DNA of 40,235 bases from Puniceicoccales bacterium (GTDB taxonomy: Bacteria; Verrucomicrobiota; Verrucomicrobiia; Opitutales; UBA953), in contig JAITVQ010000180.1 in assembly GCA_031285745.1 (NCBI GenBank), positions 1-40,235 of the forward strand, read 5' to 3'. Numbering within the stretch: the stretch's first letter is position 1; every line of letters begins with the position of its first letter. Positions 1 to 7,514 of the stretch are shown here, piece after piece. The translations under genes were made by a program, and so were the position numbers. Under the pieces are notes generated by a model. That model saw only the letters and a program-made list of their open reading frames with translations. It was not told where the DNA came from and searched no databases.

Positions 1-335
1 ACCTGAGTCAACGGGTGCAGGGAGCCTGCATAATCATCGGGCGAAGGCAGGGTCGGATCAATCGGCGCACCAAGGCGTCCGGCGATTTCGTTATTCTCAA
101 TGCGAACAAGGGTTTCCGCAAAAAGCTTTTCGATCTCGCCCTTGGTCTGGTTGAGCAGCTTGCCTGCGGCAGGTTTTTCCTCCTTGGGCACCGAGGCCAT
201 CCCCTTCATCGCAGCGGTAAAAGAGCCGTTGGGACCGACAATCCGCGCCTTGAATGCTTCAAATTCCGGACGGGTGGATATGGCGGGCGCGGCGGCGGCG
301 GCCTCGGAAAGAATAGTGGCGAGCTGTTGTTGCAT
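1..335 (-). CDS. pheS: Phenylalanine-tRNA ligase alpha subunit, N-terminal part (cut by window edge)
   Basis: This is the first 111 codons of a gene that runs off the left edge on the minus strand. The ATG is the complement of 333-335. The product begins MQQQLATILSEAAAAAP and continues with a GPNGSFTAAMKGM stretch, then VPKEEKPAAGKLLNQTKGEI. This is the usual helical arm of PheS, which binds tRNA and precedes the catalytic domain. It ends with GAPIDPTLPSPDDYAGSLHP followed by LTQ, matching the family's highly conserved entry to the catalytic core (D-x-T-L-P, then G-S-L-H-P-L-T-Q). PheS pairs with PheT to charge tRNA-Phe in the cytoplasm. The frame is open throughout the visible part. Only the N-terminus is present, so catalytic motifs 2 and 3 cannot be checked. 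Confidence 0.93.
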   Translation of the reverse strand, partial: MQQQLATILSEAAAAAPAISTRPEFEAFKARIVGPNGSFTAAMKGMASVPKEEKPAAGKLLNQTKGEIEKLFAETLVRIENNEIAGRLGAPIDPTLPSPDDYAGSLHPLTQ

Positions 336-692
336 TAGCGTAGGACTGTTCTCCTTAAAACAAGAGGCGTTGTTTTTGGAAACAGAGGCCAGCGGCGCAA
401 TGAGAAAATGGATTTTTGTGACATAAACCGTCTTGGAGTCTCTCAAATGAGATTACAATTGATTCCGATTACCCCAGTAAGAGGATATAATTACGATAAC
501 AGCGGGCCAATAGCCCAGCGACACCACTTAAGAGAAAGAATAAAATACCATGCCTCCAACAGGGAACAAACGAATTCCTTTACCAAGAGATCCGTCATCG
601 CAAGGACGTGTTTTAGTAGCGACTATATTTTTATTCTTAAGTACTCTAAATAAAACAAATTTTAACTAAATTATATACAACCTAGATTATAC
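336..692. other. AT-rich intergenic stretch upstream of pheS
   Basis: Between the pheS start and the end of the lipoprotein gene there is no convincing protein gene. The stretch from about 430 to 690 is visibly richer in A and T than pheS or glgC, as is the lipoprotein gene beside it. It must contain the pheS promoter, but I could not assign -35 and -10 boxes with confidence. One short open frame at 550-669 is listed separately. Confidence 0.5.
550..669 (+). CDS. Possible 39-residue membrane peptide (weak)
   Basis: A short open frame starts at ATG 550 and ends at TAA 667-669. The start is preceded by a purine-rich run (AAGAGAAAG) about ten bases upstream that could serve as a ribosome binding site. 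The peptide begins MPPTGNKRIPLPRDPSSQGR and continues with a hydrophobic stretch (VLVATIFLFL) that could span or insert into a membrane, ending in a polar tail. I recognise no family. It lies in AT-rich DNA where short frames open by chance less often than in GC-rich DNA, but a length of 39 codons is still compatible with chance. Confidence 0.2.
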   Translation: MPPTGNKRIPLPRDPSSQGRVLVATIFLFLSTLNKTNFN

Positions 693-1181
693 TCATCTCC
701 CATGCGTAACGGAAATTATTTTCCCATCGACAGCAGAAAACTTTATCTCAAGCACCCCACCAACTTTGTTTGGATCGATAGCTCCACGAACAGTCCAAAT
801 CCCATCTTTTAATTCTGACTTTAAGGGTAGTTGCTCCTTTATTTGAATATCTCCATATTTATTCGCAACATTGTTAAATCCAAACTGAATTGCAGCCCTA
901 GCGTCTTGAATTGGAAATTCAATATCTCGCTTGTTATCGCTGATAGCTGTCGCTGATGATTTTGATAACATTTGGTATATAATATCACGCAGCAATTCAT
1001 TTTGCTCCTGAATAAGTTGGTTTTGCTTTTTCAACTGCTCCGTCTGAGCCCTCATATCCGCATCCAATACCTCACGAAGCATCTTCATGTCATGCGCGGA
1101 AGAAATACCCAAAACATCAGCAACGCATCCTGTAATAAACACAGGAAGCGTTGCCAACATGCAACAGATGAGCAGTCTCAT
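693..1181 (-). CDS. Lipoprotein with coiled coil and NTF2-fold immunity-like C-terminal domain
   Basis: The 162-residue product starts MRLLICCMLATLPVFITGCV, a lipoprotein signal peptide with a lipobox (ITGC) whose Cys19 would be lipidated. Residues about 36-75 are rich in K, Q, E and L with heptad-like spacing (EQLKKQNQLIQEQNELLRDI), which suggests a coiled coil. The C-terminal half reads AIQFGFNNVANKYGDIQIKE, then LPLKSELKDGIWTVRGAI, then GGVLEIKFSAVDGKIISVTH. That order (a short helix, a YG..I..E.P strand, K-x-x-L-x-D-G-x-W-x-V-x-G and GGV...I...DG+I...THG+) is what I know from the NTF2-fold immunity family (Imm-NTF2-2 type). Its start lies 13 bp after the glgC stop, so it may be read from the glgC transcript. 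No toxin gene is adjacent. Its base composition is more AT-rich than glgC. The family assignment is from memory of the motif and is moderately sure; the actual role is unknown. Confidence 0.65.
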   Translation of the reverse strand: MRLLICCMLATLPVFITGCVADVLGISSAHDMKMLREVLDADMRAQTEQLKKQNQLIQEQNELLRDIIYQMLSKSSATAISDNKRDIEFPIQDARAAIQFGFNNVANKYGDIQIKEQLPLKSELKDGIWTVRGAIDPNKVGGVLEIKFSAVDGKIISVTHGR

Positions 1182-1194
1182 CGCTCAACTGGAT

Positions 1195-2490
1195 TCAGCA
1201 AATCGTCCCGACCACCGTGCCGTCCGGGATAATCGCATTCTTTTTGATAATCAGCACCCCGTCGCGCACATACATGGCCTCGGTTTCCCATTTCTCCTCC
1301 ACGCCAAACGGAGAAAGACGCACATCGTTGCCAATGCGGGCGTTTTTGTCGATGATGGCGTTATGGATGATTGAGCCGAACCCTACGCCAAGGTTGGGAC
1401 GGCCAAGGCGTTTGTTCTCCTCAAGCTCTTCAAGTTCCTCGTAAAAGTCCGCGCCCATCATAACCACTTCGTGCATGCGCGAACCCTCGCGAACCACGGA
1501 ACGCACCCCGACCACGCAACGGCGCAACTCGGCATCCGTGACAATGCAACCCTCGGAGAGGACGACGTTCTTGACACAACCGCTGTTCAGCTTGGCAGGC
1601 GGCAAGAAGCGGGCATGGGTGTAAATGGGGTGCTCGCTGTCGAAGAAGTTGAAGGGAGGAACCGGGTCAGTCAGGGCCAGATTGGTTTCCCAGAAAGAAC
1701 CCACGGTCCCGATATCTTCCCAATAGCCGTCGAACACATAGGAGAATATCTTCTTGTCGCCGAGCAGTGCAGGAATGACCTCCTTGCCGAAATCCTTCAT
1801 GTTGTTTTTCAGCGCTTCCTTCAGGACTTTTCCGCTAAAAACATAGATACCCATGGAGGCCAGGCAGTATTGGGTGTCACTGGGATCCTTGATACTGGCG
1901 CGAATTTCACCCCCGACCACGAGAGAATCAACGACCTTGGGATCCGTCGGTTTCTCGACAAACTCAATGATACTGCTGTCAGGATTGACTCGCATAACTC
2001 CCAGCCCGGCCACTTGGTCGCGCGGCATGGCCTTGGCCGAAATGGTCAGGTCGGCGCCGGTCCTGCGGTGCTGGTCGACGAATTGGCTCAAGTCCATCCG
2101 GTAGAGTTGGTCACCGGAGAGAATGATGATCAGGGAGTCGTCTTCCAAATTAAAGTGGTGCATGTTCTGGCGAACCGCATCGGCAGTCCCCTGATACCAG
2201 GCATCCTTTTCCATCGTCTGCTCAGCAGCAAGGATGTCCACAAAACCCCGGCTGAATGGGTCAAATCCGTATGCCTGCTGGATATGCTTGTGCAGCGAGG
2301 CAGTGTTGAACTGGGTCAACACGTATATCTGGTTATAACCCGAATTAAGACAGTTGCTGATGGGGATATCTACCAGCCGGTAACTCCCCCCCAATGGCAC
2401 AGCAGGTTTGCAACGATCCACTGTTAAAGGGTGCAGGCGTGTACCACGTCCGCCTCCCATGATAACACATTTTACTTTGGGGTTACTCAT
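1195..2490 (-). CDS. glgC: Glucose-1-phosphate adenylyltransferase (ADP-glucose pyrophosphorylase)
   Basis: The 431-residue product makes ADP-glucose from ATP and glucose-1-phosphate, the committed step of bacterial glycogen synthesis in the cytoplasm. The N-terminus carries the nucleotidyltransferase signature GGGRGTRLHPLTVDRCKPAV (residues 12-31). It is followed by the family's YRLVDIPISNCLNSG block near residue 40, ILSGDQLYRMD near residue 125 (the catalytic Asp region), and FVEKP near residue 177, the sugar-phosphate-binding region. YWEDIGT near residue 256 is also typical. The C-terminal third forms the left-handed beta-helix, with repeats such as IIHNAIIDKNARIGNDVRLS, where allosteric effectors bind. 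The length is normal for the family (about 420-440). The start at 2490 agrees with the usual short lead before the glycine-rich loop. The lipoprotein gene follows after 13 bp. No other glg gene is in the window. Confidence 0.97.
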   Translation of the reverse strand: MSNPKVKCVIMGGGRGTRLHPLTVDRCKPAVPLGGSYRLVDIPISNCLNSGYNQIYVLTQFNTASLHKHIQQAYGFDPFSRGFVDILAAEQTMEKDAWYQGTADAVRQNMHHFNLEDDSLIIILSGDQLYRMDLSQFVDQHRRTGADLTISAKAMPRDQVAGLGVMRVNPDSSIIEFVEKPTDPKVVDSLVVGGEIRASIKDPSDTQYCLASMGIYVFSGKVLKEALKNNMKDFGKEVIPALLGDKKIFSYVFDGYWEDIGTVGSFWETNLALTDPVPPFNFFDSEHPIYTHARFLPPAKLNSGCVKNVVLSEGCIVTDAELRRCVVGVRSVVREGSRMHEVVMMGADFYEELEELEENKRLGRPNLGVGFGSIIHNAIIDKNARIGNDVRLSPFGVEEKWETEAMYVRDGVLIIKKNAIIPDGTVVGTIC

Positions 2491-2990
2491 GATTAAAGAT
2501 TGTTAGGGTAGATTGGCTTTATGCAGGGCTAAAGGAACAGCCCCACTAAAGACATAACAAAGACGGTAATTGCTTCGAGCAAGCTGAAAGTAATAATGTA
2601 GCTCGTGCAATGATATGAGGAGGCTCGGCAAAATTTCTTTCACCATTCGCCAGAAGAAAAAGCGAAGACCCCTTCATGGCAAATTTCCTTGCAACCCCTT
2701 TTCTTCACAGCGCCCAATTTTGGTATCCAATGTCAATCTCGCTTCATGCATAGCTATGTTGATTATAAAATGCCTCAAAACCGATGCGTATTACAGGTAG
2801 CCCTTTCTTTCCATCCTGTGATCCCAAGCTCACCTTTCCTGTCCTTACCTTTATATACTAGAAAATCCCTTGGATAAAACGTCCAAATAGCCGCTGGCCT
2901 CATTGGAGGATCTTCACACGTAGCCATTAACAAGCTGATATTTACCAGCATACAATTCATGTCTCAGCAAACACCGTCAAGCAAGCCTCT
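2491..2990. other. Intergenic stretch upstream of glgC, no gene seen
   Basis: No open frame in this 500-base stretch looks like a real protein. The glgC promoter must lie here on the minus strand, but I could not assign it. A small hairpin (GGGCT, eight-base loop, AGCCC) sits at 2526-2543, about 36 bases before the glgC start. It might lie in the leader of the mRNA, or mean nothing. The first copy of the palindrome array begins at 2991. Confidence 0.5.
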
Positions 2991-3296
2991 TTCCCGAGCT
3001 GGGAAACAATGAAGCAGATAGCGCGCTAACCTTCCCGTTCCGGGATGAGAGGAGACACATCTGCATGGTGAGTTTCCCGTTTCGGGAAAGTAACAATGCA
3101 CTTTGCACCGGAATTTTCCCGAAACGGGAAAACGGCTGTGCAGAAGTTTTCATACGTTCCCGGATCGGGAGGAAAACTATGCAACCGGGTTTGGCACTTT
3201 CCTGAATCGGGAAGATATCCGCGTCAATTGCATGGCGTTGTCCTGAACCGGGAATACGACCTCGCCAGTCGCATTGGTTGTTTTCCAGCAGAGGAA
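2991..3296. repeat. Phased array 1: about eight palindromes TTCCCGnnnCGGGAA every 41-42 bp
   Basis: Seven clear 15-bp inverted repeats and a weaker eighth lie in one intergenic region. Their centres are at 2998, 3039, 3081, 3123, 3164, 3206, 3247 and about 3289.5, so the spacing is always 41 or 42 bp, or four turns of B-DNA. Each copy is two five-base arms (TTCCC and GGGAA) around a five-base core that is usually G, three variable bases, then C. Copies 5 to 7 each have one arm base changed. The eighth keeps only TTCC and GGAA. The DNA between palindromes differs from copy to copy, but TGCA or a small palindrome recurs near several midpoints (TGCA-CTT-TGCA at 3098-3108, CAATTG at 3225-3230). 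Because 41-bp steps occur, no reading frame is kept across the array, so it is not coding. The array lies between divergent glgC and the DUF192 gene. Function is unknown. Confidence 0.9.
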
Positions 3297-3360
3297 GAGT
3301 ATTAGATTTCTTCGAAAAACACACCCCACCAGATTTTTGGATTCTGCCCGAGTTGACAAA

Positions 3361-3382
3361 CTGGGATCGTCGGCGATCCCAG
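3361..3382. other. Perfect 9-bp stem hairpin after array 1
   Basis: CTGGGATCG (3361-3369) and CGATCCCAG (3374-3382) form a perfect nine-base-pair stem with a TCGG loop. It lies 65 bp beyond the last array copy and 94 bp before the DUF192 start. It is not followed directly by a T run on either strand, so a classical Rho-independent terminator is not supported. It could be an RNA structure in the leader of the DUF192 gene or a protein-binding palindrome. Confidence 0.5.
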
Positions 3383-3476
3383 TGAAGAACTACCAGCTTT
3401 TTTCAACTTTCTCCTATTGTCCACAAGTCGTGCTTTTTCATTGAGCACACCTTGCTCCATCGGTAAGTCGGTTTCC

Positions 3477-4013
3477 ATGTTACAGGCATATTACCGGCTG
3501 TTTCTTTTTGCGGCAGTGTTCGTGGTTGGATGTAAACCGTCCTCCGAAAAAACCTATGCCGACGCCCATGCGCCTGTTGCCACGGTCACGTTCGAGCACC
3601 GTTTTCCGATCCAGTTTGGCGGAAAGGAAATTCACGTCCAGCTAGCGCTCACCGAATTGGAAAAGGCCCGGGGGCTCATGGGGCGCACGTCATTGCAGGA
3701 GAATGAAGGCATGTTCTTCGTTTTCCCATCCAACCAGGAACGCAGTTTCTGGATGCGCGATGTTCCCATCAACATTTCTCTGGGCTATCTTACCGAGGAC
3801 GGGAAACTGGATGAAATCAAGGCGCTCTATGCCAACGATCCGTCCTCGGTGCCGTCACGATCACGGGAGATACGCTATGTTTTGGAAATGCCGGAAGGCT
3901 GGTTTGAAAAGGCAGGCATCAAGCCCGGCGCACAGATAGATATTGAGGCTGTACGCGCCGGAATCACGGCCAGAGGATTCAAGCCAGGCAGTTTTTTACC
4001 GGAAAAGCGTTGA
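3477..4013 (+). CDS. DUF192 family lipoprotein
   Basis: I start this gene at ATG 3477 rather than at an upstream ATG at 3417. From 3477 the product opens with a lipoprotein signal peptide (MLQAYYRLFLFAAVFVVGC, with lipobox VVGC), whereas the longer form would bury it. The mature 178-residue protein is a single DUF192 domain. Visible hallmarks are LALTELEKARGLMGRT, then MFFVFPSNQERSFWMRDVPI, then ISLGYLTEDGKLDEIKALY, and VLEMPEGWFEKAGIKPGAQI near the end. The W-M-R-D/N-V/T motif and the E-x-P-x-G-W-F turn are family signatures. DUF192 proteins are small beta-barrel-like proteins of unknown biochemical function, often exported. The downstream antiporter is on the same strand 126 bp away, so co-transcription is possible but not shown. 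Confidence 0.9.
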   Translation: MLQAYYRLFLFAAVFVVGCKPSSEKTYADAHAPVATVTFEHRFPIQFGGKEIHVQLALTELEKARGLMGRTSLQENEGMFFVFPSNQERSFWMRDVPINISLGYLTEDGKLDEIKALYANDPSSVPSRSREIRYVLEMPEGWFEKAGIKPGAQIDIEAVRAGITARGFKPGSFLPEKR

Positions 4014-4139
4014 TGTTTTTCGACCGTTTTTTTGATCTAGAAAAATATTCTGGGTAAAAAACTTATCTCTTTTTAGTAAATTTCCAGAAAAATTACCTGA
4101 GCACTTGTGCATGGCGGAAATTTTCCGTATACATGTGCC

Positions 4140-5873
4140 ATGCACGATATTAGCTTGATCACCACCATTGCGTTTGGCCTGACTGCTGCATTGTTTTTGG
4201 GATTACTCGCAAAGAAAATCGGCCTCTCGCCCATCGTGGGCTATCTGCTGGCCGGAATTGTCGTCGGTCCCTACTCTCCCGGCTTCGTCGGTGATGTAGA
4301 ACTGGCCAAGCAGCTCGCGGAAATCGGGGTGATATTGCTCATGTTCGGCGTAGGATTGCACTTTCATCTGAAAGACTTGCTGGCGGTGCGGTCCATCGCG
4401 ATACCCGGAGCTTTGGGACAAAGCACGGCCGCCACCCTCTGCGGCTTATTGGTGGTGCTGGCCGCAGGCTGGAGCATCCAATCAGGATTGGTCCTGGGGG
4501 TGGCATTATCCGTAGCCAGTACCGTCGTGCTCCTGCGGGTCTTGATGGATCATAATATGGTGGAAACAATCGAGGGCAAGGTAGCCGTGGGCTGGCTCGT
4601 GGTGGAGGATATTATTACGGTGGTGGTCCTCGTCCTGCTACCGGCACTGGCAGTCGATCAGGCCGTCGTCGAGGCCGGAGCGGAAGGAGCCGGAGGGAGC
4701 TGGATGAAACTGGCAATCGCCGCCGGGATCGCCGTGGCAAAAATGGGAATCCTCGGCGCGATTGTCGTTGTCGCAGGCGCAAAACTGGTCCCATGGTTCC
4801 TGTTGAAAATAGCCCGGTCAAGATCCCGTGAATTATTTACGCTGGCAGTCCTCGTCATGGCCCTGGCAGTGGCGACACTGGGCTATACTGTCTTTGGCGC
4901 ATCCATGGCGCTCGGAGCATTTCTCGCCGGGATGGTCGTCGGACAATCCAAGGTCAGCCACCAGGCGGCGGCGGACGCGCTCCCCATGCGTGATGCCTTT
5001 GCCGTGCTCTTCTTTGTCTCCGTGGGGATGTTGTTTGATTGGCGAACCATTCTTCACAACCCGTGGCTGGTAGTGGGGCTGACGGGCGTTATCATCATTG
5101 TGAAACCTGTGGTGGCGTTCGTCATTGTCCTGATTAGCGGACACACGCTGCGCACCGGGCTTACTGTCGCAGCGGGATTGGCGCAAATAGGAGAATTTTC
5201 CTTCATCGTAGCGGAGACCGCTAAAAATCTAGGCATCATCGAAGACACCGGACATCATGCCTTGGTCGCCAGCGCCATCATCTCCATCAGCATAAATCCA
5301 TGGCTGTTTAAACGAATGATGGCACTGGAGCCTTGGATCCAAAAGCATCCCAGACTCAACCGATTCCTGAACCGAAATGCCACGGCACGCGGAAACAAGG
5401 AGAACATAACAGAAATCAGTCACCACCCCAAGCCCGGTGCCATCATCGTCGGCTATGGTCCCGTCGGACGCACCTTGGCCCGGCAGGTAGAGAAATGGAA
5501 TATCGAGCCGATGATCGTGGATATGAACGTGGACACGGTACTGGCCCTGCATGCGGAGAAGAAACATGCCTTGTTTGGCGATGCCACCCATGCCGATATC
5601 CTCGAACAGGCCAACATCAAGACCGCCGCCTACCTGATCATCAGCCTCCCCGATTCCACGATAGGCATGGCCGTGCTAACCAAGGCCAAGGAGCTAAATC
5701 CGAACATCACTGCGTTCGTCCGGGTCCGCTATATCGGCGAAGGAGAGATGTTGCAGGAAGCCGGAGCCGACGTCGTCTGCTATGATGAAGTCGGCGCCGC
5801 CACAACTTTGGCAAACGCCCTTGATTCCTATGAGGAAAAAGCCAGCGAATCAACCCTAGCCTCCCCAATTTGA
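4140..5873 (+). CDS. ybaL: Cation/proton antiporter of the CPA2 family, YbaL type, with TrkA-N domain
   Basis: The product (577 residues from ATG 4140) begins MHDISLITTIAFGLTAALFL. An in-frame ATG at 4107 adds eleven residues that do not look like the family's N-terminus. Residues about 5-400 form a twelve- to thirteen-helix inner-membrane antiporter domain. They include GLSPIVGYLLAGIVVGPYSP and LAEIGVILLMFGVGLHFHLK, which are close to the YbaL/KefB signature. A cytosolic Rossmann domain follows. Its GYGPVGRTLARQVEK loop near residue 438 and VDMN end of strand 2 are the NAD-binding features of TrkA-N, and DATHADILEQANI is the usual second half. CPA2 proteins of this type exchange K+ or Na+ for protons, gated by nucleotide binding. 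It ends 14 bp from the convergent Deg protease gene. The family is certain; ion specificity and the ybaL name rest on similarity only. Confidence 0.92.
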   Translation: MHDISLITTIAFGLTAALFLGLLAKKIGLSPIVGYLLAGIVVGPYSPGFVGDVELAKQLAEIGVILLMFGVGLHFHLKDLLAVRSIAIPGALGQSTAATLCGLLVVLAAGWSIQSGLVLGVALSVASTVVLLRVLMDHNMVETIEGKVAVGWLVVEDIITVVVLVLLPALAVDQAVVEAGAEGAGGSWMKLAIAAGIAVAKMGILGAIVVVAGAKLVPWFLLKIARSRSRELFTLAVLVMALAVATLGYTVFGASMALGAFLAGMVVGQSKVSHQAAADALPMRDAFAVLFFVSVGMLFDWRTILHNPWLVVGLTGVIIIVKPVVAFVIVLISGHTLRTGLTVAAGLAQIGEFSFIVAETAKNLGIIEDTGHHALVASAIISISINPWLFKRMMALEPWIQKHPRLNRFLNRNATARGNKENITEISHHPKPGAIIVGYGPVGRTLARQVEKWNIEPMIVDMNVDTVLALHAEKKHALFGDATHADILEQANIKTAAYLIISLPDSTIGMAVLTKAKELNPNITAFVRVRYIGEGEMLQEAGADVVCYDEVGAATTLANALDSYEEKASESTLASPI

Positions 5874-5887
5874 GCACGCCTGAAGTC

Positions 5888-7429
5888 TTATTTCTTGGCG
5901 TTCCAGATTTCCATCAACTCGGGCGAACCTTGGCTGCGAATGCCATTATCGCCCAAAACTTCCTCGGTTGCGCTCTCGATTTCCTTGCGCTCAAACACAA
6001 TGTTTTCCGCACCCTTTCCGCGAAACTCAAAGAGAACAAATTTTTCCTTATTATCGCGCAACAGCTCGACCAGATGCCGGAGATTTTTGACAGAGATCCC
6101 GTTGACACTCTTGAGCACAGAGGGGGCGACATTGCTATAGCCTTTGGTAATGCGATGAGGAAAATAAGGCGACGAAACCACCACCATCTCTTCTCCAGGA
6201 AAGGCCTGCTTGTCACCGAGCCGGGTAAAGAGCGGACTATTGGCATAATAAAGCATATTGATGATCTGTTCTCCATATTCGCGATATGGATTGGTAAAAT
6301 TACCCGTTACCTTTGAGAAGACAATGGGACCATAAATGAAATATGAAGGATATTCCCCTTCAAGATGTGTAACCAAACGCGCCTGCGCCCGGGATAAAGG
6401 GTATTCGACATGAATTTCCTTTTGATTCCGGATAACAGTAAGCGGAAGTTTGCCATCTTTCTCGGTGTTCTGAACCAAATACCAGGATCTTACCCGAAGT
6501 TCGTCATTGATCTTCACCATTCCGTCCTCGTCGATGGGAGTATCGCCGATGTGGGTGATGATATCCCATTCTTTTAGTGGGTTATTTTCAATTTCACTAT
6601 TCAGTGTTTGTACAACCAGGCCCTTGACATTTTTGTCCACTTTAAGAAACGCCCGCAGCGCAGGATTTTCCAGGGTTTGCATGGATTCGAACATCTGGTA
6701 TTTCCCGTCATAACGTCCATCGGCAATATCCTTGAGAAAGAATTCGATTTCCTCGCAAGGGATAATGTAACCGATATTTTCCCCGGCACCCCGACTGTAG
6801 GCCAGCCCGATCATAGTATCGCCGCTAACCGCCGGACCACCACTATTCCCGGGATTGATGGCCGCGTCAATCTGGATGCGCATACCGGATGTATTGGAAC
6901 TGTAAGCCACAAATTCTATCCGGGAAACAATCCCCTTGGTGATGGACATGGTGGAACCTCCGGTCGGAAACCCGTAGGCCATGACGGAATCCTTGATGTG
7001 GGGCAGTGAACTGGAGCGAGGCAATGGTTTGTGTTTCTCGAAAAACTCCGGCTCATCCAATTTTAGGACCGCCAGATCAATGCCTGGTGCCGCATATTCA
7101 ACCGACGCCAGTATCTTGTCCCCCGATTGATTCGCCTGCACCTGAATCTGGCTCGCGTATAAAACCACATGCGCATTCGTCAAAATCCTGTTGCCCTCGA
7201 TCACGACACCCGTTCCCGTGGATTCACGGGGCGACTGCTTGGTCCACGGCTTGTAAGGATCGGGATAGCGCATGGTCGAAAACACCTTGACCACTGAGTT
7301 TCCTATTGATGACGGAGTTTCTTTGGCCTCAGGTGAGTTGGATACTTCTTGGGCCGGGAGCGCCATAGAAAATCCAAGGATGAGCAGCAATGACCCCATT
7401 GCGCGAGAGCAACGAAAGAAGTTCATCAT
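5888..7429 (-). CDS. Exported Deg/HtrA-type serine protease with C-terminal PDZ domains
   Basis: Of several in-frame starts I prefer ATG 7429 or the adjoining ATG 7426. These place a basic region and hydrophobic segment (AMGSLLLILGFSMALPAQ) as an N-terminal signal peptide. The S1C protease domain shows the full triad: TNAHVV (His87), IDLAVL (Asp118) and NPGNSGGP (Ser196). A first PDZ-like domain follows around residues 255-340 (KGLVVQTLNS, EWDIITHIGDTPID). The C-terminal part has a second one (SVLKSVNGISVKNLRHLVEL), ending with an IESATEEVLGDNGI segment. This resembles the second PDZ of the plant DEG2/DEG9 group and its bacterial relatives more than E. coli DegP. At 514 residues it is longer than DegP. 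It would act in the periplasm on misfolded or specific proteins. It follows the large secreted-protein gene on the same strand, separated by a terminator-like hairpin. Confidence 0.92.
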   Translation of the reverse strand: MMNFFRCSRAMGSLLLILGFSMALPAQEVSNSPEAKETPSSIGNSVVKVFSTMRYPDPYKPWTKQSPRESTGTGVVIEGNRILTNAHVVLYASQIQVQANQSGDKILASVEYAAPGIDLAVLKLDEPEFFEKHKPLPRSSSLPHIKDSVMAYGFPTGGSTMSITKGIVSRIEFVAYSSNTSGMRIQIDAAINPGNSGGPAVSGDTMIGLAYSRGAGENIGYIIPCEEIEFFLKDIADGRYDGKYQMFESMQTLENPALRAFLKVDKNVKGLVVQTLNSEIENNPLKEWDIITHIGDTPIDEDGMVKINDELRVRSWYLVQNTEKDGKLPLTVIRNQKEIHVEYPLSRAQARLVTHLEGEYPSYFIYGPIVFSKVTGNFTNPYREYGEQIINMLYYANSPLFTRLGDKQAFPGEEMVVVSSPYFPHRITKGYSNVAPSVLKSVNGISVKNLRHLVELLRDNKEKFVLFEFRGKGAENIVFERKEIESATEEVLGDNGIRSQGSPELMEIWNAKK

Positions 7430-7480
7430 AAAAGTTATGATATATGTTATTCCAAACAAGAAACAAGAACGATTATGCGG

Positions 7481-7510
7481 TCATGGCTGGGCGAACACCC
7501 AGCCATGACA
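7481..7510 (-). terminator. Terminator-like hairpin between the secreted-protein gene and the Deg protease
   Basis: GTCATGGCTGGG (7481-7492) and CCCAGCCATGAC (7499-7510) pair perfectly over twelve bases with a six-base loop. It begins five bases after the stop codon of the upstream minus-strand gene. Read on the minus strand, it is followed within about ten bases by a T-rich stretch (TCGTTCTTGTTTCTTG). This fits an intrinsic terminator or attenuator that would lower transcription into the protease gene. Confidence 0.7.
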
Positions 7511-7514
7511 CACC

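Noticed and set aside
408-653. Plus-strand frame of 81 codons upstream of pheS
   Set aside because: No ribosome binding site, no family resemblance and no conserved composition. The shorter 550-669 frame is the only candidate kept, at low confidence.
1471-2427. Plus-strand frame of 318 codons
   Set aside because: It lies entirely opposite glgC and its translation has no recognisable feature; it is a shadow of a GC-rich gene.
2775-2960. Minus-strand frame of 61 codons in the glgC upstream region
   Set aside because: The translation shows no signal peptide, motif or plausible start context; it is compatible with chance.
2991-3296. CRISPR array
   Set aside because: The repeats are 15-bp degenerate palindromes rather than near-identical 24-37-bp repeats, the period is 41-42 bp, and no cas gene is present.
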